Assembly (NCBI RefSeq): GCF_002288925.2 | Contig: NW_022098024.1 | Span: 2,182,814-2,246,813, forward strand | DNA: 64,000 nt | Source of the DNA: Delphinapterus leucas | Taxonomy: Eukaryota > Chordata > Mammalia > Artiodactyla > Monodontidae | Reading direction: 5' to 3' | Shown here: in pieces, positions 35,456 to 48,495 of the stretch | How positions within the stretch are numbered: the first letter of the stretch is position 1 | Layout: each line of letters opens with the position of its first letter | Made by a program: the position numbers and the translations under genes | The notes under the pieces: generated by a model | Databases searched by the model: none | What the model saw: only the letters and a program-made list of their open reading frames with translations | Told to the model about the DNA's origin: nothing

Positions 35456-37236
35456 TTCCTTTTCTATTCATAGTACCTTGAGCAATACAGTATTCACTAT
35501 AACACATGATAAACTCACCAAAAAATTTAGATGGTGCCTGGGGAACTGTTGGGATAGGACTTGACTGTAGCAGTTATTTATTTGTTTATTTTACAAATAC
35601 ACATTGGAAAACGCGCTCCACATTTTTACTGAAATATCATATTAACTACTCTACAAATGTAGAAATGGACTCTCTGGATATGTTTAAAATCTGTCAAATT
35701 CTTCCTTCTCATCCTGCAAACAAACAAATTATGTGTAGATTTGCCATTGCCCCTGCAGCAACTCAAATCACCATGAATTGGGCAGACTCTTAGCAGGAGG
35801 ATTTTAATGGTTTATTTATGTATGCATATAATCCCTCCATCGAATGCGGACCACATACTTGTCTGCCTGAGATGAATTTTACTGATATGTTTTTTTGTCT
35901 TGCTTCTAACTCTATTGTTCAGATTTTAATTCCTGACAATGCATTAGTGCCAAATGACACCGTTAGTGCCGTTAGGAGTTGAGTTTTGCCAAAATATTCA
36001 ATACCTGCTGTGTCTGTTCTCCAGAAAAGAGAACAATCCAATCTTCTTCACTGGTTGTGACTTTAGTTGAAGTGTGGTTTTTAATTTGAGACACTTTGGG
36101 GTTGCAAAAGGAGGTAATGGAATATTTAGACTGTGGAGGATTTAGAAAGCAGGGCAAAATTGAAGCCCTTTTTAAATGTCTAAATCTGTGAGGTTCACTT
36201 TGAAAAATAAGTTTCCCAACATTATGTATACTCTCAAAGCATATTTAAATTACTTCAACAGCTGCAATAATAAAATGACAGTGGAAAGCGTGAACATGAA
36301 ATACATGAGGCAAAGTAAAAGGGCAAAGTAATGAGATCAATCACACCAAGAGGATAATGAAAGACAGACCTACAGAGCCTACTCAGGGAGAAAGACATGG
36401 GAGCAGATACGTATAGCACGATGGAAGAGATGTTGATAGAATTTTGCACAAAGTGCTATGGGAAAAAAATGGAAGGAAGCAACATTCATTGTGCTAGAGA
36501 TGGGAGGAGGATGAGGAAAAGAAGAGAAAGTTTTAAGTCTCTGTTCCTTCAAAACAACAGATTTCTCAGTTGTTTCCAGAACAAAAAATACTTGGACTGC
36601 CCTTTTAAATGTGTGGCACGAGACCCTGACCTTCATCAATTTAATTCAGTGTTCTAAAGCGATACTGGACAATGTGTTTCTCTGTTTCCCTGAAGGAGCC
36701 TATTAGTCACGCCATGTATGTAGAAATGGATGGTCTGTGTAAGTTTCAGATCTGTGAATTTCCTCAGAGGTGGTCAGACAGGGGCAGCTGGAGGTCTGGA
36801 AAAAGATGTGGAAAATGCCCCCCAACTGTTCCCCTGGACTGGATGGGGAATGCGAGCAGGTTCTGAAGTAGCAAGCACACTTGATCCTGAAGATGAAATT
36901 CCTCTTCTTGGCAGTTCTGCCCAGGGTAAGGGCTTGGGAGGAGAGGAAGAATGACGGTATAGGAATTCCCATCCAAATTAGGTTGCAGCCTTGGCTCTTC
37001 AAGGAGAGCCTGGGTGTATTCATCAGCTCAGAAAGAAAAATCTTTTCTGGTCCAAAGAATGAAAGTCCTTTTATCGAACAGCTAGAAAATTTGGCTTGAA
37101 GAGTATGCAGGTAGTTCTTTTTTGGCCCTTATTTTTCTCACTGCTCTGTGCTTTACGGGATGACTAAGGTGAGTGAGTCAAAAGTACAAGTATCAAAGAA
37201 TTTCAAGTTATTCACCAAACTTACTTTAAACGCAAT
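35456..37236. other. Unique sequence without supported features
   Basis: Overlapping frames at 36250-37100 are short, mutually overlapping and show no known domain or splice pattern. Confidence 0.4.
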
Positions 37237-37529
37237 ACTTATTTATTTATTTTATTTTTTAACACCTTTATTGGAATATAATTGCTTTACGTTGTTGTGT
37301 TAGTTTCTGCCGTATAACAAAGTGAATCAGCTGTACGTATACATATAGCTGTATATATCCGCTCCCTCTTGCGTCTCCCTCCCACACCCCCATCCCACCC
37401 CTCTAGGTGGTCACAAAGCACCGAGCTGATCTCCCTGTGCTATGCGGCTGCTTCCCACTAGCTATCTGTTTTATGTTTGGTAGTATATATAAGTCCATGC
37501 CACTCTCCCACTTCATCTCAGCTTAATTT
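37237..37529 (-). mobile_element. LINE-1 3' UTR, minus strand
   Basis: Begins with the reverse of the L1 poly(A) end ('ttaacacctttattggaata') and extends through the L1 3' UTR ('ctccctgtgctatgcggctg') to 'cttcatctcagctta'. The flanks share TTTAAACG (37225-37232 and 37530-37537), a possible decayed target-site duplication. Only about 290 bp, so severely 5' truncated. Confidence 0.85.
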
Positions 37530-37754
37530 TTTAAACGTGATTTTGAACTGAGAACAGCATTAAAAATTGGGGAATGTAGAAGAAAACCCTCTCCTGCTGT
37601 AAGGGATTTTAAAGCGTTGCTAACTGAGGAGCTTGTAGCAAATAACTCTGCCTTTTCAGTCTCTGCGCACTGTAGGCAGCGTTTTCTCCCGGAAAGGAAA
37701 GAATATGGGCTTTGGAGGTACACAGTGTTCTCTGTTTTCAAATACTGACTCTTT

Positions 37755-37850
37755 CACTTACTGAGATAGTAGCTAACATTTAATGAGAGTTTACTACGTG
37801 CCAAGCACAGTTCTAAGGTTTCTACACATAGGTATTTAATAGGAAATAGA
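37755..37850 (-). mobile_element. MIR fragment, minus strand
   Basis: 'gagtttactacgtgccaagc' followed by 'acagttctaaggtttctac'. Confidence 0.55.
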
Positions 37851-37934
37851 CCCAGCTGTTAGAATAGAGAGATCCAAAGTACAATGGACCAAGCAAGATC
37901 TAGATTCCATTTCTCTTTCACATTAACAACACAG

Positions 37935-38200
37935 AGATGGATGGACTAGGCAGTGGTGATGCACTTCTCCACAACATCCTCCCGGGACCCAGGTTCCTTC
38001 TCCATGCTGTCTGGTTTGATCCTCCTCTGTGTGGTGCTCCCCATATCAGACTGTAGGATGAGCAGCTTCATTTCAAACATGATCTTGAAGCAGCACACAT
38101 CATTTGTACTCACGTTCTGTCATCCAGGACTTAGTCACATGACCAGCCTTCCCTGCAATGGAGGAAGGGAAATCTCGATTCTAGCTGGTTAACCAGGTAT
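37935..38200. mobile_element. Probable old interspersed repeat, family unresolved
   Basis: 'cgggacccaggttccttct', 'gaagcagcacacatcatttg' and 'caggacttagtcacatgacc' recall a common eutherian repeat I cannot name with certainty. Confidence 0.4.
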
Positions 38201-38217
38201 TTTGCTGAAGTGTAGGG

Positions 38218-38436
38218 CAGGGGTCCCCAAACCCCGGTACTGGTCCGCAGCCTGTTAGGAGCCGGGCCGCACAGCAGCAGGTGAGCGGCGGGCAAGCGGG
38301 CGAAGCTTCATCTGCCGCTCCGCCATCGCTCCACCGTCGCTTGCGTTACCGCCTGAACCATCCCCCACACCCCCGTCCGTGGAAAAATTGTCTTCCACCA
38401 ACTGGTCCCCGGTGCCAAAAAGGTTGGGGACTGCTA
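38218..38436 (+). mobile_element. MER1-type hAT-Charlie non-autonomous DNA transposon
   Basis: The inverted ends CAGGGGTCCCCAAA and GGTTGGGGACTGCTA frame a body with 'ggagccgggccgcacagcag' and 'ggaaaaattgtcttccacc'. The 8-bp flanks 38210-38217 (GTGTAGGG) and 38437-38444 (ATGTTGGG) agree at 6 of 8. The local CpG richness belongs to the transposon, not to a promoter. Confidence 0.8.
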
Positions 38437-38444
38437 ATGTTGGG

Positions 38445-39635
38445 GGATGGGTCCGCCATATTGCATGGTTCTTGGGATTGCCATCCCTATAGGTTATAAT
38501 GTGAATGGTGACCCTGAAGTTGGGTCACAGGGCAGCCCTGTTTGGAGATACTAAAAGGAAGCAGGGGAGAATGGATGTGAAAGACAATGAGCATTTTCTG
38601 TCATGATGTATTAACTTCTTTAACCCTCAAAATGCCATACCAGTTTTATTTTCATCTGTACAGGCAACTCAGTCACAAAATTTGTTTAAAATCACTGGTC
38701 CCATAGCCACAGCAGTGTGAGATCCAGACAATTTCACACAGAAATTGTGCTCTTAATGACTACTGTACTTCCCCTGTGCCTGAGAAACTAATATTGTAGC
38801 TGGTAGCTTAATAATTAGGTGCAGTTAATACATCAGTATTATTAAGATCCTACTATGTTCGGGGAGTTGTGGAGTATATTGTAGAGGTTTTGTGTGTGTA
38901 TGTGCGGGGGGGTGTGGGTGTGTAGGTGTGTGTGTTTTCCAGTGGGTGAACGGGGTGGCTGATTCCTTGAGTGTAGGCTGGAGATTTCAAATTCTGGCCA
39001 AAAAATGCCCTTTCTTCAGCTTTCATCACTGCATGTAATTTTTGTTTCTAGTGTTAAGCAGTGATGGCCTTGTTTTAAAGATATGTTCTTTTCTAATTGA
39101 AGTTGGCTATTTGTGTCATACCCTTCCCATATCTCATAACTTTTAAAACTCATTTTTATCACTCAGATTTATAATCTTCTCAGTTAGGAAAGATGAAAGT
39201 GGTCACTATCGTCTTCCAGTAAAGACTATATTTGCTACCCCACTGAAGAATGCCTTCTCCTCAGCACTGGAAAATATATCACCCACAACAAATGGTCTTC
39301 CCTTCTGATAAAACATAACCCTAACCTATATATTTTGGAGGAACTCTTTTATGGGAGGGAGAAAAATCCCAGTTAATTTGAATTTGTTCTTCTCTTCTAC
39401 CAGTAACATTCAGTGTTCCTTTATTTTTCTTTCTAAATTTACTATATAATGCTTTTAAAATAATTGTTTCCTCTTTATATTTTGGTGATCATTTTGTGTA
39501 TGAGTGCATTTTATATTTTTTCTGATTTTCTTTTGGCAAGAGGCAGAATTAGCTTTTAAAACAACAATATGTTGAGAGAAGAAAGGAGATGAATGTCAGT
39601 GGTTGCTTGTTAGTGAATTAGTGCTTTATTCCTTT
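38445..39635. other. Unique AT-rich sequence
   Basis: Includes an imperfect (TG)n/G-rich tract at 38890-38936. No gene seen. Confidence 0.4.
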
Positions 39636-39855
39636 TTTAAAAAATTTTTATTGAAGTATAGTTGATTTATAATGTGTTAATTTCTGCTATACAACAAAGT
39701 GACTCAGATATATATATATATATATGTATTCTTTTTTATATTCTTTTCCATTATGGTTTATCCCAGGATATTGAATATAATTCCCTGTGCTATACAGTAG
39801 GACCTTGTTGTTTATCCATTCTATATGTAATAGTTTGCATCTACTATATTTTTAG
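39636..39855 (-). mobile_element. LINE-1 3' end, minus strand, older subfamily
   Basis: 'tttttattgaagtatagttg', 'ctatacaacaaagtgactca', an expanded (TA)n at about 39708-39725, and 'gtgctatacagtaggacctt'. It is a different subfamily from the copy at 37237. Confidence 0.8.
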
Positions 39856-39884
39856 GGTATAGACTGAGATGCAGCCTGATTCCC

Positions 39885-40095
39885 TAAATTTGTTTTTGAC
39901 ACTCAACTTGTAAGCTGTGAGACCTTGGGCAAATCACTGTACTTTCTGTGTTTTTGTTACCTTATTTGCAAACTGGGGATAACAATAGGATGAAACTTGG
40001 AAAGTTAGTATGAGGATTAAAGAAGTTAATGGATGCAACAGTGCCTGCCACATGGTAAGCAACTTATACAGTTTAGCTGTTTATCATCGTTTTCT
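39885..40095 (+). mobile_element. MIR SINE
   Basis: 'gctgtgagaccttgggcaaa', 'tatttgcaaactggggataa' and 'cagtgcctgccacatggta' in MIR order. Confidence 0.8.
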
Positions 40096-40978
40096 TCATT
40101 GTCATCTTCGTGTGGACTGGGTTAATAATCATTCTGTTATCCCTATGCTTATATATTGGTTCCTAGGTGTATTGGTTTGTTGACATTGAGAAGTTCAACT
40201 GCAGCAAGTGAACTATTCCTCCTTGGTTTAAGTCCCTTCAGATAGACAGGAGGGTTTTAAGTAAAGAATATTTTGAAGAATCTGGAATTTTTCACTCTTC
40301 CTATTCAGAACAGATTTAGGTTAGAATCAAATGTAATTGTAGGCTCAATAAAAGATATGCTGAAACACTCATGGTAGAAGGAAAAAGGTGTTGAGATTGT
40401 TGTTATTTTCCATATCTTCTCAGTAACTTAACTGGTCACAAAATACGATTGATCATTTTCTCTGTAAGTGGCTTTTGGCTAGAGCCTACAAATGATACAA
40501 TAAGAATATAGACATTGCTCCTAGGAATCTTAAATTATATATATATATATATATCTCTATATATATATGTTAGTGTAATATACCTATAGACATTATTGCA
40601 ATTGAATAGTTCAAATAATTACCGTTCTCGAAATGCATATTGAGAAAATTGAGAAACCAAAACGAGTTGAAAGAATTAAGGAGTTTAGGCAGAAATTGTT
40701 TTTGAGGTGGATTTTTTATTTCTAAAACTTCCAACTATTTGTGAAACAAGTTCACACAAGTATCTGAGCATTTTGATTGGGTCCAAATCCAAACTTGCTG
40801 TCCAGAAGGTTGGATGCATCACTGTAAAATACCCCCCTCACTATAATTATGGGGATGACAGATTTATGGAGAGACTATGAGCATGATGTACATGAATAAT
40901 AATGCTCAATGTTGCTATTTTTAGGAGACAGGCACATTGCTGTAATATTTAACTATACAGAGTAGCTCACTTTGTAAT
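40096..40978. other. AT-rich sequence with a (TA)n tract
   Basis: (TA)n with a CTC interruption at about 40535-40569. No gene or other repeat seen. Confidence 0.45.
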
Positions 40979-40990
40979 TCCAGGACTCTT

Positions 40991-41193
40991 TTTTTTTTTT
41001 TGCGGTACGCGGGCCTCTCACTGTTGTGGCCTCTCCCGTTGCAAAGCACAGGCTCCAGACGCGCAGGCTCAGCGGCCGTGGCTCAGGGGCCCAGCCGCTC
41101 CGCGGCATGTGGGATCTTCCCAGACCGGGGCACAAACCCGTGTCCCCTGCATTGGCAGGCGGACTCTCAACCACTGCGCCACCAGGGAAGCCC
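40991..41193 (-). mobile_element. CHR-type SINE, minus strand
   Basis: T tract then 'gcggtacgcgggcctctcac' through 'ccaccagggaagccc'. The flanking 12-mers 40979-40990 and 41194-41205 (TCCAGGACTCTT) are identical, a perfect target-site duplication indicating a relatively young insertion. Confidence 0.95.
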
Positions 41194-41205
41194 TCCAGGA
41201 CTCTT

Positions 41206-42394
41206 GAAGGGCTAATTCTATTACAGAATCATATACTCTTTTGATGTTTCAACCATGGCCTGGTGTAGCACTTAACAATAGGTATGTCTACCGGCTTTTA
41301 AAAAGCAAAGAAATGTATTTTCACATAGAACACAAAGTTCAGGGGAAGAGTGGTTCTGGTTTATCTTACTGTTTCAACAGCAGCATCAAGGACAAACATC
41401 TTTCCATCATTTTGCTCTACTGTTATGTGCTTGTCACCTTTGTCTTTAGTCAAACGGCCCCTGTAGTCACAAGAGATTACAACAGTGCTAGGCATCATAT
41501 CCAGACACGATATAGGCCAGGACCAAAGAGTTTAGCTCTTTCTTGAGTCTTTTAAGACTGAGGAAAACTTTCTCAGAAATCTCCACTAAGCCTGCCTTAA
41601 TGTTTCACTGGCTAGAATCCTATAACCCACTAGCAAAGGAAATGAGGCAACCAGGATTGTCTCAGATGAGTCAGGATCCACTCTTTGAGACTTTGTGGAG
41701 AGCTGCATGGAGGAGGGTAAATACCTGAATAAAACTGAGGTTTACTTAGGAAGTAGAAAGAATGGGGATAAGGATACATTATTTCAGGCGTCAACCGTGT
41801 CTATTACACTTGGCATATAGTAGAATACTCTTATGTTTTTGTTTTTATGGAAGAGAGAAAGGAGGGAGGGAAGGAAGGAAGAAAGGAAAGAAGGAGAGAA
41901 GGAAGGAAGGGAAACACTTGCATAATGTGTTTTGTTTAATCTTCACTGCTCAGCCAATAGAAATCTGATTTGTTTCTGTCAGTTCCAGGTAGACCACAAT
42001 AAACATATCTTTGGGCCAAGCATTAGAGCCACATTTCAGAAGCTGATTAGAATTGGGTGGCCACTGCTTCTTTCTTGGCAAGGGGTCAATTCATTGCAGT
42101 AATGTATTAAATAGCCCTTCGAAATGGACGAACCAAGAAACAATGTCCTTTGGAACTAACACTCTTAAACAGTATCCAAATTAATGGAAAGTGCCTGCAC
42201 TAATGAAATAAAACATCAGGGCTTTGGCAGGAGGTGATTGGCAGAAACACCTGATGGCTTGATATATCTGTCTCCTGAAGACATAAATGAATTCCTCCTT
42301 CTAAAAGTGAATGAACAACTGTGGCTGAAGCTAAAGCAATGGTTTAGAGAAAATGACTTCCTGTCTTCTGCCAGAGAACCTAGGAGCACATTTC
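41206..42394. other. Unique sequence with a purine microsatellite
   Basis: A (GGAA)n/(GAAG)n homopurine tract lies at about 41850-41911. No supported gene. Confidence 0.45.
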
Positions 42395-42830
42395 TCAGTT
42401 TACAGTCAGGAAATCTCAGGCAGAGAGGGGTTAAATGACTCACACACACAGTCCCTCAGCTGTTTTATATCAAAACCGGAATTTGAACCCAAGGCAATGG
42501 GTAACTACTGGGCTATAGTGCATCTTCAAGGTTAAGTTTAATGATCCATAAATCAGTTTATTTCCATCACCTTCCTTACTTAGGACAAACCATGTTCACC
42601 CTGATCCTTTGAAGAGAAGAAGTGAGAACATGATAACAGACGAAGTAATTTACTTTGGTAATCTTATTCATGCATCATGAGTATATTTTGAGATAGTTAT
42701 TGTTTTTCTTATTTTATAGATAACTGCACTTTATAGAGATTAGGTAATAAGTCTTAGGTCTCTCAGCTAGAAAGTATCATATCTGGGATTCAAATCAAGA
42801 TGTATCTGATTCTACACCAGCTCTATATGC
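42395..42830 (-). mobile_element. Two MIR fragments, minus strand
   Basis: About 42395-42520 ('cagagaggggttaaatgac', 'ggaatttgaacccaag') and about 42690-42830 ('taggtctctcagctagaaag', 'gggattcaaatcaag'). They could be two insertions; about 170 bp of unique sequence lies between. Confidence 0.55.
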
Positions 42831-43709
42831 CAACCTGCTTCTTTGCTTGGTGTTTAGTCAAAAACACCAAGTAAACAAGCAAACAAACCACAGGAGTTCT
42901 TATTCCAGAAGTAGCCTTAAATATTTGAATATAAAAGTATAGATTGAGAATCTATGTGAATGATAACTTTGGAATTCAGCATGGAATGCCTCTGCAACCA
43001 TAATAAAGATATTTAGGATTTGTTTCTCTCTGTATAAATGCCAAGTAGCATTTCTTACACTTGAGGACTAGGTGAAATTTCTTCTGATCCAAAATTCTTT
43101 TCTCTCCAAAATTTTACCCAGACATCATTAACGTGTTTGTGTAAGCACTTCATTTAGTAGCAGAGAAGCAGTTAAGGTCTGGGAAGATGAGTCTAGAATC
43201 TCTATTTCTCAAAAAGAAAGTTATTGATGTTTTGTGCAGTGATATGTCTATATAAAAGTGTTTAGATAAAACATTGTTTATGTGATAAGCATAAAACATG
43301 CCATATGTTTTCATACATGGATTACACAAAGCTTTTGATTGTTTTACTTTCATTTGTCATATGTTCTCTACTGCAACAATATAGGAGCTTTCCATTTTGT
43401 GTATTAAGGGTCATAAGGACATGTGAAATCAATCCTAGGCACACATTTTGAAGCTGGGGCATTTTATCTTTGCCATCCTGTAGGTTTCAAAGCATCTCTG
43501 CTTCACAAAGAAACCCTGAATGAAAGCAAAATGGAGTAAAAATTTTTAGAAAGAGCTTTTTATTTTTTGTCTCCTCTTGGAAATCTATATCAATACTTGA
43601 CCTTTTTACACCCCTATCAGGATACAATGGAGTCTGCCTGTGCTGACTTGGAACCTTAAAGTGTGTGGTAAGATCTATTTGTCTTGCGAGCTGTCTGTTC
43701 CTTGGGGCA

Positions 43710-43758
<49 letters not shown>

Positions 43759-45840
43759 CATAATTGCTTGGTCGCTACATGTGAATAATGTTTTGTGGTT
43801 TACACGATGCTTTCACCTATAGCATTTCATTTGAGTCTTCTGCTTCCATGAAATAGATATAGATGATAGATAGATAGATAGATAGACAGATAGACAGACA
43901 CAGAGATACAGAGATACAAACAAATATAGAGAGATAATAGGTTGAACATAAGTATAAATGATTCATTGAAGCTCAGAGAAGCCAAGTTCATGTAACTGGT
44001 TAGAAGCTGGTTAGAACCAGATGCCAAATAATCCTCCTAACACTGAACACCACAGGGGGCCTTCCAAGATGCATCTATAAAATAGGGGTCCAGATGAGCA
44101 TGTGATCTTTGCTGTGTCACAGCACAAGATACTGCAGTGAGAATATCAGAAAATGACTTGTTTGTCAAAGCATCCTAAGAACAGAAATCTGTGTAAGGCA
44201 TTACGTAAGCTCTTTTAAGTTAAAGTAACTTACTGGTTGCCAGGAACTTCTTTAAACCGAAATCAGAGAAAAGGAGACCAGTTGGTATAAAATGAGGAGG
44301 TGAAAGTTCTGTTCATTTGTTTCTTATCTCATGTATACAGGCCCCTCAACCTCCGAATTGAACTCTTATACACATGCACATTCCCTTGCAATTCAGTTAC
44401 TTTTACCTTCCTTGCTGCAGGCCTCTGGGGACATGGGGCTGAGGGCAGTGCAGGGGGTGAGGGAGTGAGAAGGTTTGAAAATGCCTCTGGTTGTTAAGTT
44501 TGAATATGAATATGGCTGATGTTTGGAGGATTGGTTGCAAAAGGGACTGCTGTGTAGTCTGAGGTGCTTGCTGTTTGTATCAGAGAAGAATCACGGGGTG
44601 GATTTTGCTTCACCCACTGAGTAGTTAAATGACATCATGCAATCTTTTAGTTGTCCTGGTATTTAATTACTTCCTCTTTATAGGAGCAAGAATAATCGCT
44701 GTCTCCTAGTATTATAATGAAAAGTATAATGAATATACCTAAAACCAAAAAGAGACAAGCAATAAAATGCAGCCACTGCAAAGATGGTATTCTGCAGTTT
44801 GTAGGAAATCATGCTTATTGGTTCTGAGTGGCCTCCTTTCCAGGTACTCAGGAGGGGCTTGTCTTGTGTTTATATTTCTTTCCTACAAAGATTCTCGAAT
44901 TGCCAAATGCACCACTACTGCTTGCAGTATCCCAATGAGAGTATCTGATTTTGGTAGATTTGAAACTACCTAAACCTGAAAAGACAAATCTATGTCACTT
45001 TTAGAACGTTATAATTAAAACCTCAGCTTGAGAAATAAATGAAGATATGCAGAGCCAGGTCACTTCTAGGGTGAGAAAAAGTCATTCATCATCACAGCTT
45101 GGTGTTAAGATCACAGTGGTTCTGTTTTTCAGTCCAAATAAATGGCTAAGTAGTCTACAGAAATAAGCAAAGTCAGATGACTTTCAGTTGCTCTGCACTA
45201 AATTGGGAAAAAATGAATATCTTGTCAGGAAGAAAGGTAATATCATACTGTCTGTGCTGTTTTATTTAATCAAGTCCCTCTGATTTGGAAATTTCAAAAT
45301 AATCATCATTTTTTCATGAATGTGTCTTCGAGGAAAAAAAAAAGCTAGAGATTCACTGCATATTATAGCGAACAAAGCATTTTAGACATGATGTATTTAG
45401 AGATATCAGATTACTTTTATCTAGTTTTCTGAATGCAGTTTTCCAGGAAAGGTCATTAAGTGTGTGTGTGTGTCTGTGTGTGTGTGTCTGTATACACATA
45501 TATTAAATATATTTAATTGTCATATATAATATATGTATATACATACTTTTTTGATTTCTTAAATATATAGAGAAAAGTTTCTTTTTTCACTTTGACATCT
45601 AATGACTTTTGATCTCTCTTTGAATCCAGAGTGTAATTTAGCAGTCACTTTTGTTTCACTTTTGAATGAAGTGTGAATTCAGTGCATTTTATAATACAGT
45701 ATGTAGTTATTGGGAAATGAGACTAATTTGATTCCAACCAACATATTTTAATTAACTGTTTGCTGTAGGCCTAATACTCCTGGGTATATTAGGATAAAAA
45801 AAAGCACAGTCACTGTTCATGTGGTCCTCATGAGCTAAAG
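42831..45840. other. Unique AT-rich sequence with microsatellites
   Basis: (TG)n at 43709-43750, (GATA)n/(GACA)n at about 43860-43900, and a TG/TA-rich stretch at about 45459-45545. No gene or named repeat recognised in the remainder. Confidence 0.5.
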
Positions 45841-46058
45841 AAGTGGTTGTTAACTGGGGGTGATACTAGCTATCAGGGGACATTTGACAATATCTAGAGA
45901 CAAATTTGGTTATCACAATTGAAAGGGAGATGCTACTGACATTCAGTGGGTACAGTCCTAGGATGCTGCTAAACATCTTAGAATTCCCAGGGCAACCCTA
46001 TAAAAAAAATTATATAGCACCCAAAGGCAGTAGTGCTGAGGGTACGAAACCTTGTCTA
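45841..46058 (+). mobile_element. MER20-type hAT-Charlie DNA transposon
   Basis: 'aagtggttgttaactggggg', 'ggggacatttgacaatatct', 'ggatgctgctaaacatct' and an inverted-like end 'ctgagggtacgaaaccttg' give nearly the full 219-bp element. Confidence 0.8.
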
Positions 46059-46064
46059 TAGGGT

Positions 46065-46285
46065 AGAGAAATAAATAAGGCACTGTGATAAGTGCTACTT
46101 TAGAGACATGAATGAAGTGCTCGGGGAACTCAAAGGAAGGAGAACTGGGGGTGGGGAGGTGTTGAAAAAAAGCTTTATGGAGGAAAGGACATTGGGGCTT
46201 GGCCCAGAACAATGAAGAATGGTTTCCCTAGCGGAGGATGGAAAGCAGAGAGCATTCTGGGTAGTGGGGCAAAGATGAGCCAAAC
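46065..46285 (-). mobile_element. LINE L2 fragment, minus strand
   Basis: 'gcactgtgataagtgctact', 'agctttatggaggaaagga' and 'gagcattctgggtagtgggg' match the reversed L2 3' region. Confidence 0.5.
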
Positions 46286-46744
46286 AGAAAACTAATCACC
46301 CACAAGGCTTTGACTGCATGCGGTTACCACTGAGGCAGACTTTGATTCATGGTTATGTACAAATCAGGGTAATGACATAACTCTATGTGGGAGGGTTTTT
46401 TGTTTGTTTCAAATGTGGATTTTAAGCTGCATATGAAAAAACTCTTAAGAGAAGATATAAAATCATTTTCTACTAGCAGGAGGAAGCTTTTCTGCCTTCA
46501 GTTTTCCCATAGTGCAGTCAGTGTGTTTACAGACTGGCCGCTAACTCTTCCTGTCTTCCAAAGCTTTCTGGAACTTGAACTTGGGACAAGAGCTTTACAC
46601 AAGCTTAGAACCCTTTGGGAGATAAGGTGATTCCCATGTCTGGAAAACCAGAATATTAAGACCTTCAAAAGGCTCTCTGACAGAAAAGACCAGAGAGTAA
46701 TTCAGGGTTTCCTTAATACTTATGGTACTATGCAGTGGCCCAGA

Positions 46745-46940
46745 GTGTGGGCTCTGAGAGTGTCCCCTCAAGAACTTACCCCTTGTGTGATTTTTGATAA
46801 GTAATAGAATCCCTTTTTGCTTCTATCTTCTTCTTCAAATGCATATAATGATATCTATGTCATAAGATTGTTTTGAAGATTAAATCTCGTACCATTTACA
46901 GCCTGATTTGTAGTAGGCACTCAATATTAGTTATTTTCAC
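46745..46940 (+). mobile_element. MIR SINE
   Basis: 'gagtgtgggctctgagagtg', 'cttgtgtgatttttgataag' and 'gtagtaggcactcaatatta'. Confidence 0.7.
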
Positions 46941-48121
46941 TTTCCCCATTTTGGTGTGAAAACATGGGGCTCTTAAGCAAGATTCTAGCCTTCCTGGTTG
47001 GCAGAGAAGACATTGCAAAGGATAGCTTTATAATAGGAAAATGCTGAGTGCTGTGGGCAGATAATGAGGTTGTTCAAGAACCGTTCAGTTAACAAAATGA
47101 AACGAGTGTGGTGCACGCAGTTGTTACGCTGAAGATGTTTTTGAAATGTTGATGCTGATGGCACACGTGGTGATTTTAAAAGGTCCATATTTAAATTAGT
47201 ATTAAAAAAAAGGGAAGGGATTATAGGATTGGGTGGTGGGAGTGTGAGGTTGAAAGCAAGCAAGTTTAGTTTAGATTAAAGAAAAGTCGCTTGAGTGATT
47301 AAAAGACAGCCATAAAGTCCTCCTGGGGAAATGGTATCACTTTATCTCCTGCTGAGCAGGTGGTATTATTCCTCTTTGCTTAGATTCCTGATAATTCATG
47401 GCAGGAATGGTAAACAAATTATTTTCTGCTTCTTGTGAGCATGAATACTGGAAGATATATATATGTATGCTACATACATACCTTTTACTTCTAATGTTTA
47501 TATTTTAGTTTAAAATTCATTGAATAGTGAGTTTTATCATTAAAGAATGAGCTGCTTCTATAATCTAAAAAGGTAGAAATCGAAATATGGTACTTCTACC
47601 TATAACCTCTTATGTAAACAGTGTTTTGAGGGTTCAAACTAGGATTATTAAAATATCAGAAGATAGATTTCAGTTTCTTTTAGCTAATATCTTTCCCACT
47701 GGTACAAATATTAGTGGTGAGGGAAACCACATGCTTCTGTTCATATTTTTCCTACTAATAGGAGATGAGATGATTTTCACCACAGTTAAGTTAGAAGAAT
47801 GAATGTGTCATATATGTCACCTCACAGAAGCATCTAAATGAAATGCCAATGTTATCATTTTCCACATCCCTTAATCACCATGGAGATTAAGTACTAAATC
47901 AAAAGTCTGCAGAGTTAACCAAAAACAAAGTAATATTGAGTATTCAATGTCTGGAAAAAGTATGGAACAATCCTATTCATTCTTTTTCTCTTTTTCCCTA
48001 ACAATTGATTAAAAAGTTTGGAATTTCCTAACAATAATTTGTGTCACATATAATACATCAGTATTGAATACTGAGCCCCAAACACAGTGTTAGCAGCAGT
48101 ATTTTATTTAGTGCTAAAAAG
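46941..48121. other. Unique AT-rich sequence
   Basis: No supported gene or repeat. Confidence 0.4.
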
Positions 48122-48288
48122 AGAATTTTTTAAATTTTATTGAAGTACAGTTGATTTACAGTGTTGTGTTAATTTCTGCTGTTCAGCAAAGTGATTCAGT
48201 TATACATATATATTCTTTTCCATTATGGTTTATCACATGATATTGAATATAATTCCCTGAGCTATACAGTAGGACCTTGTTATTTATC
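48122..48288 (-). mobile_element. LINE-1 3' end, minus strand
   Basis: 'ttttattgaagtacagttga' through 'gagctatacagtaggacctt'. It directly abuts an L1 ORF2 fragment in the opposite orientation (48289-48357). Confidence 0.8.
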
Positions 48289-48357
48289 CATCAACATATA
48301 GGCACCCAATATAGGAGCACCCAAATACATGAAACAAATAGTAACAGAGATAAAGAA
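48289..48357 (+). mobile_element. LINE-1 ORF2 endonuclease-domain fragment, inverted relative to its neighbour
   Basis: In one plus frame (from about 48295) the sequence encodes APNIGAPKYMKQIVTEIK. This is the conserved APN-G-AP region of the L1 ORF2 apurinic-endonuclease-like domain, after a TAG stop. Only about 23 codons are preserved. The opposite polarity to the adjoining 3' end suggests an inverted, rearranged insertion or two insertions. Confidence 0.65.
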
Positions 48358-48495
48358 CATTATTATTCACATTCTACAAATGAAGAAAATAATCCTTAGA
48401 ATAGATTAAGAATGTGATTGAATTCATGCATCCAGAGAGGGTGATGAAATAAATTTAATTGTTCAACAAATCTGCAATTTCTAAAGTAAAATAGA

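Noticed and set aside
38218..38436. CpG-rich patch that could be read as a small promoter
   Set aside because: The sequence is a MER1-type transposon with inverted ends and an 8-bp target duplication, so the CpGs are inherited from the element.
43709..43900. Clustered direct repeats considered as a CRISPR-like array
   Set aside because: These are TG and GATA microsatellites with no unique spacers, in a vertebrate genome.
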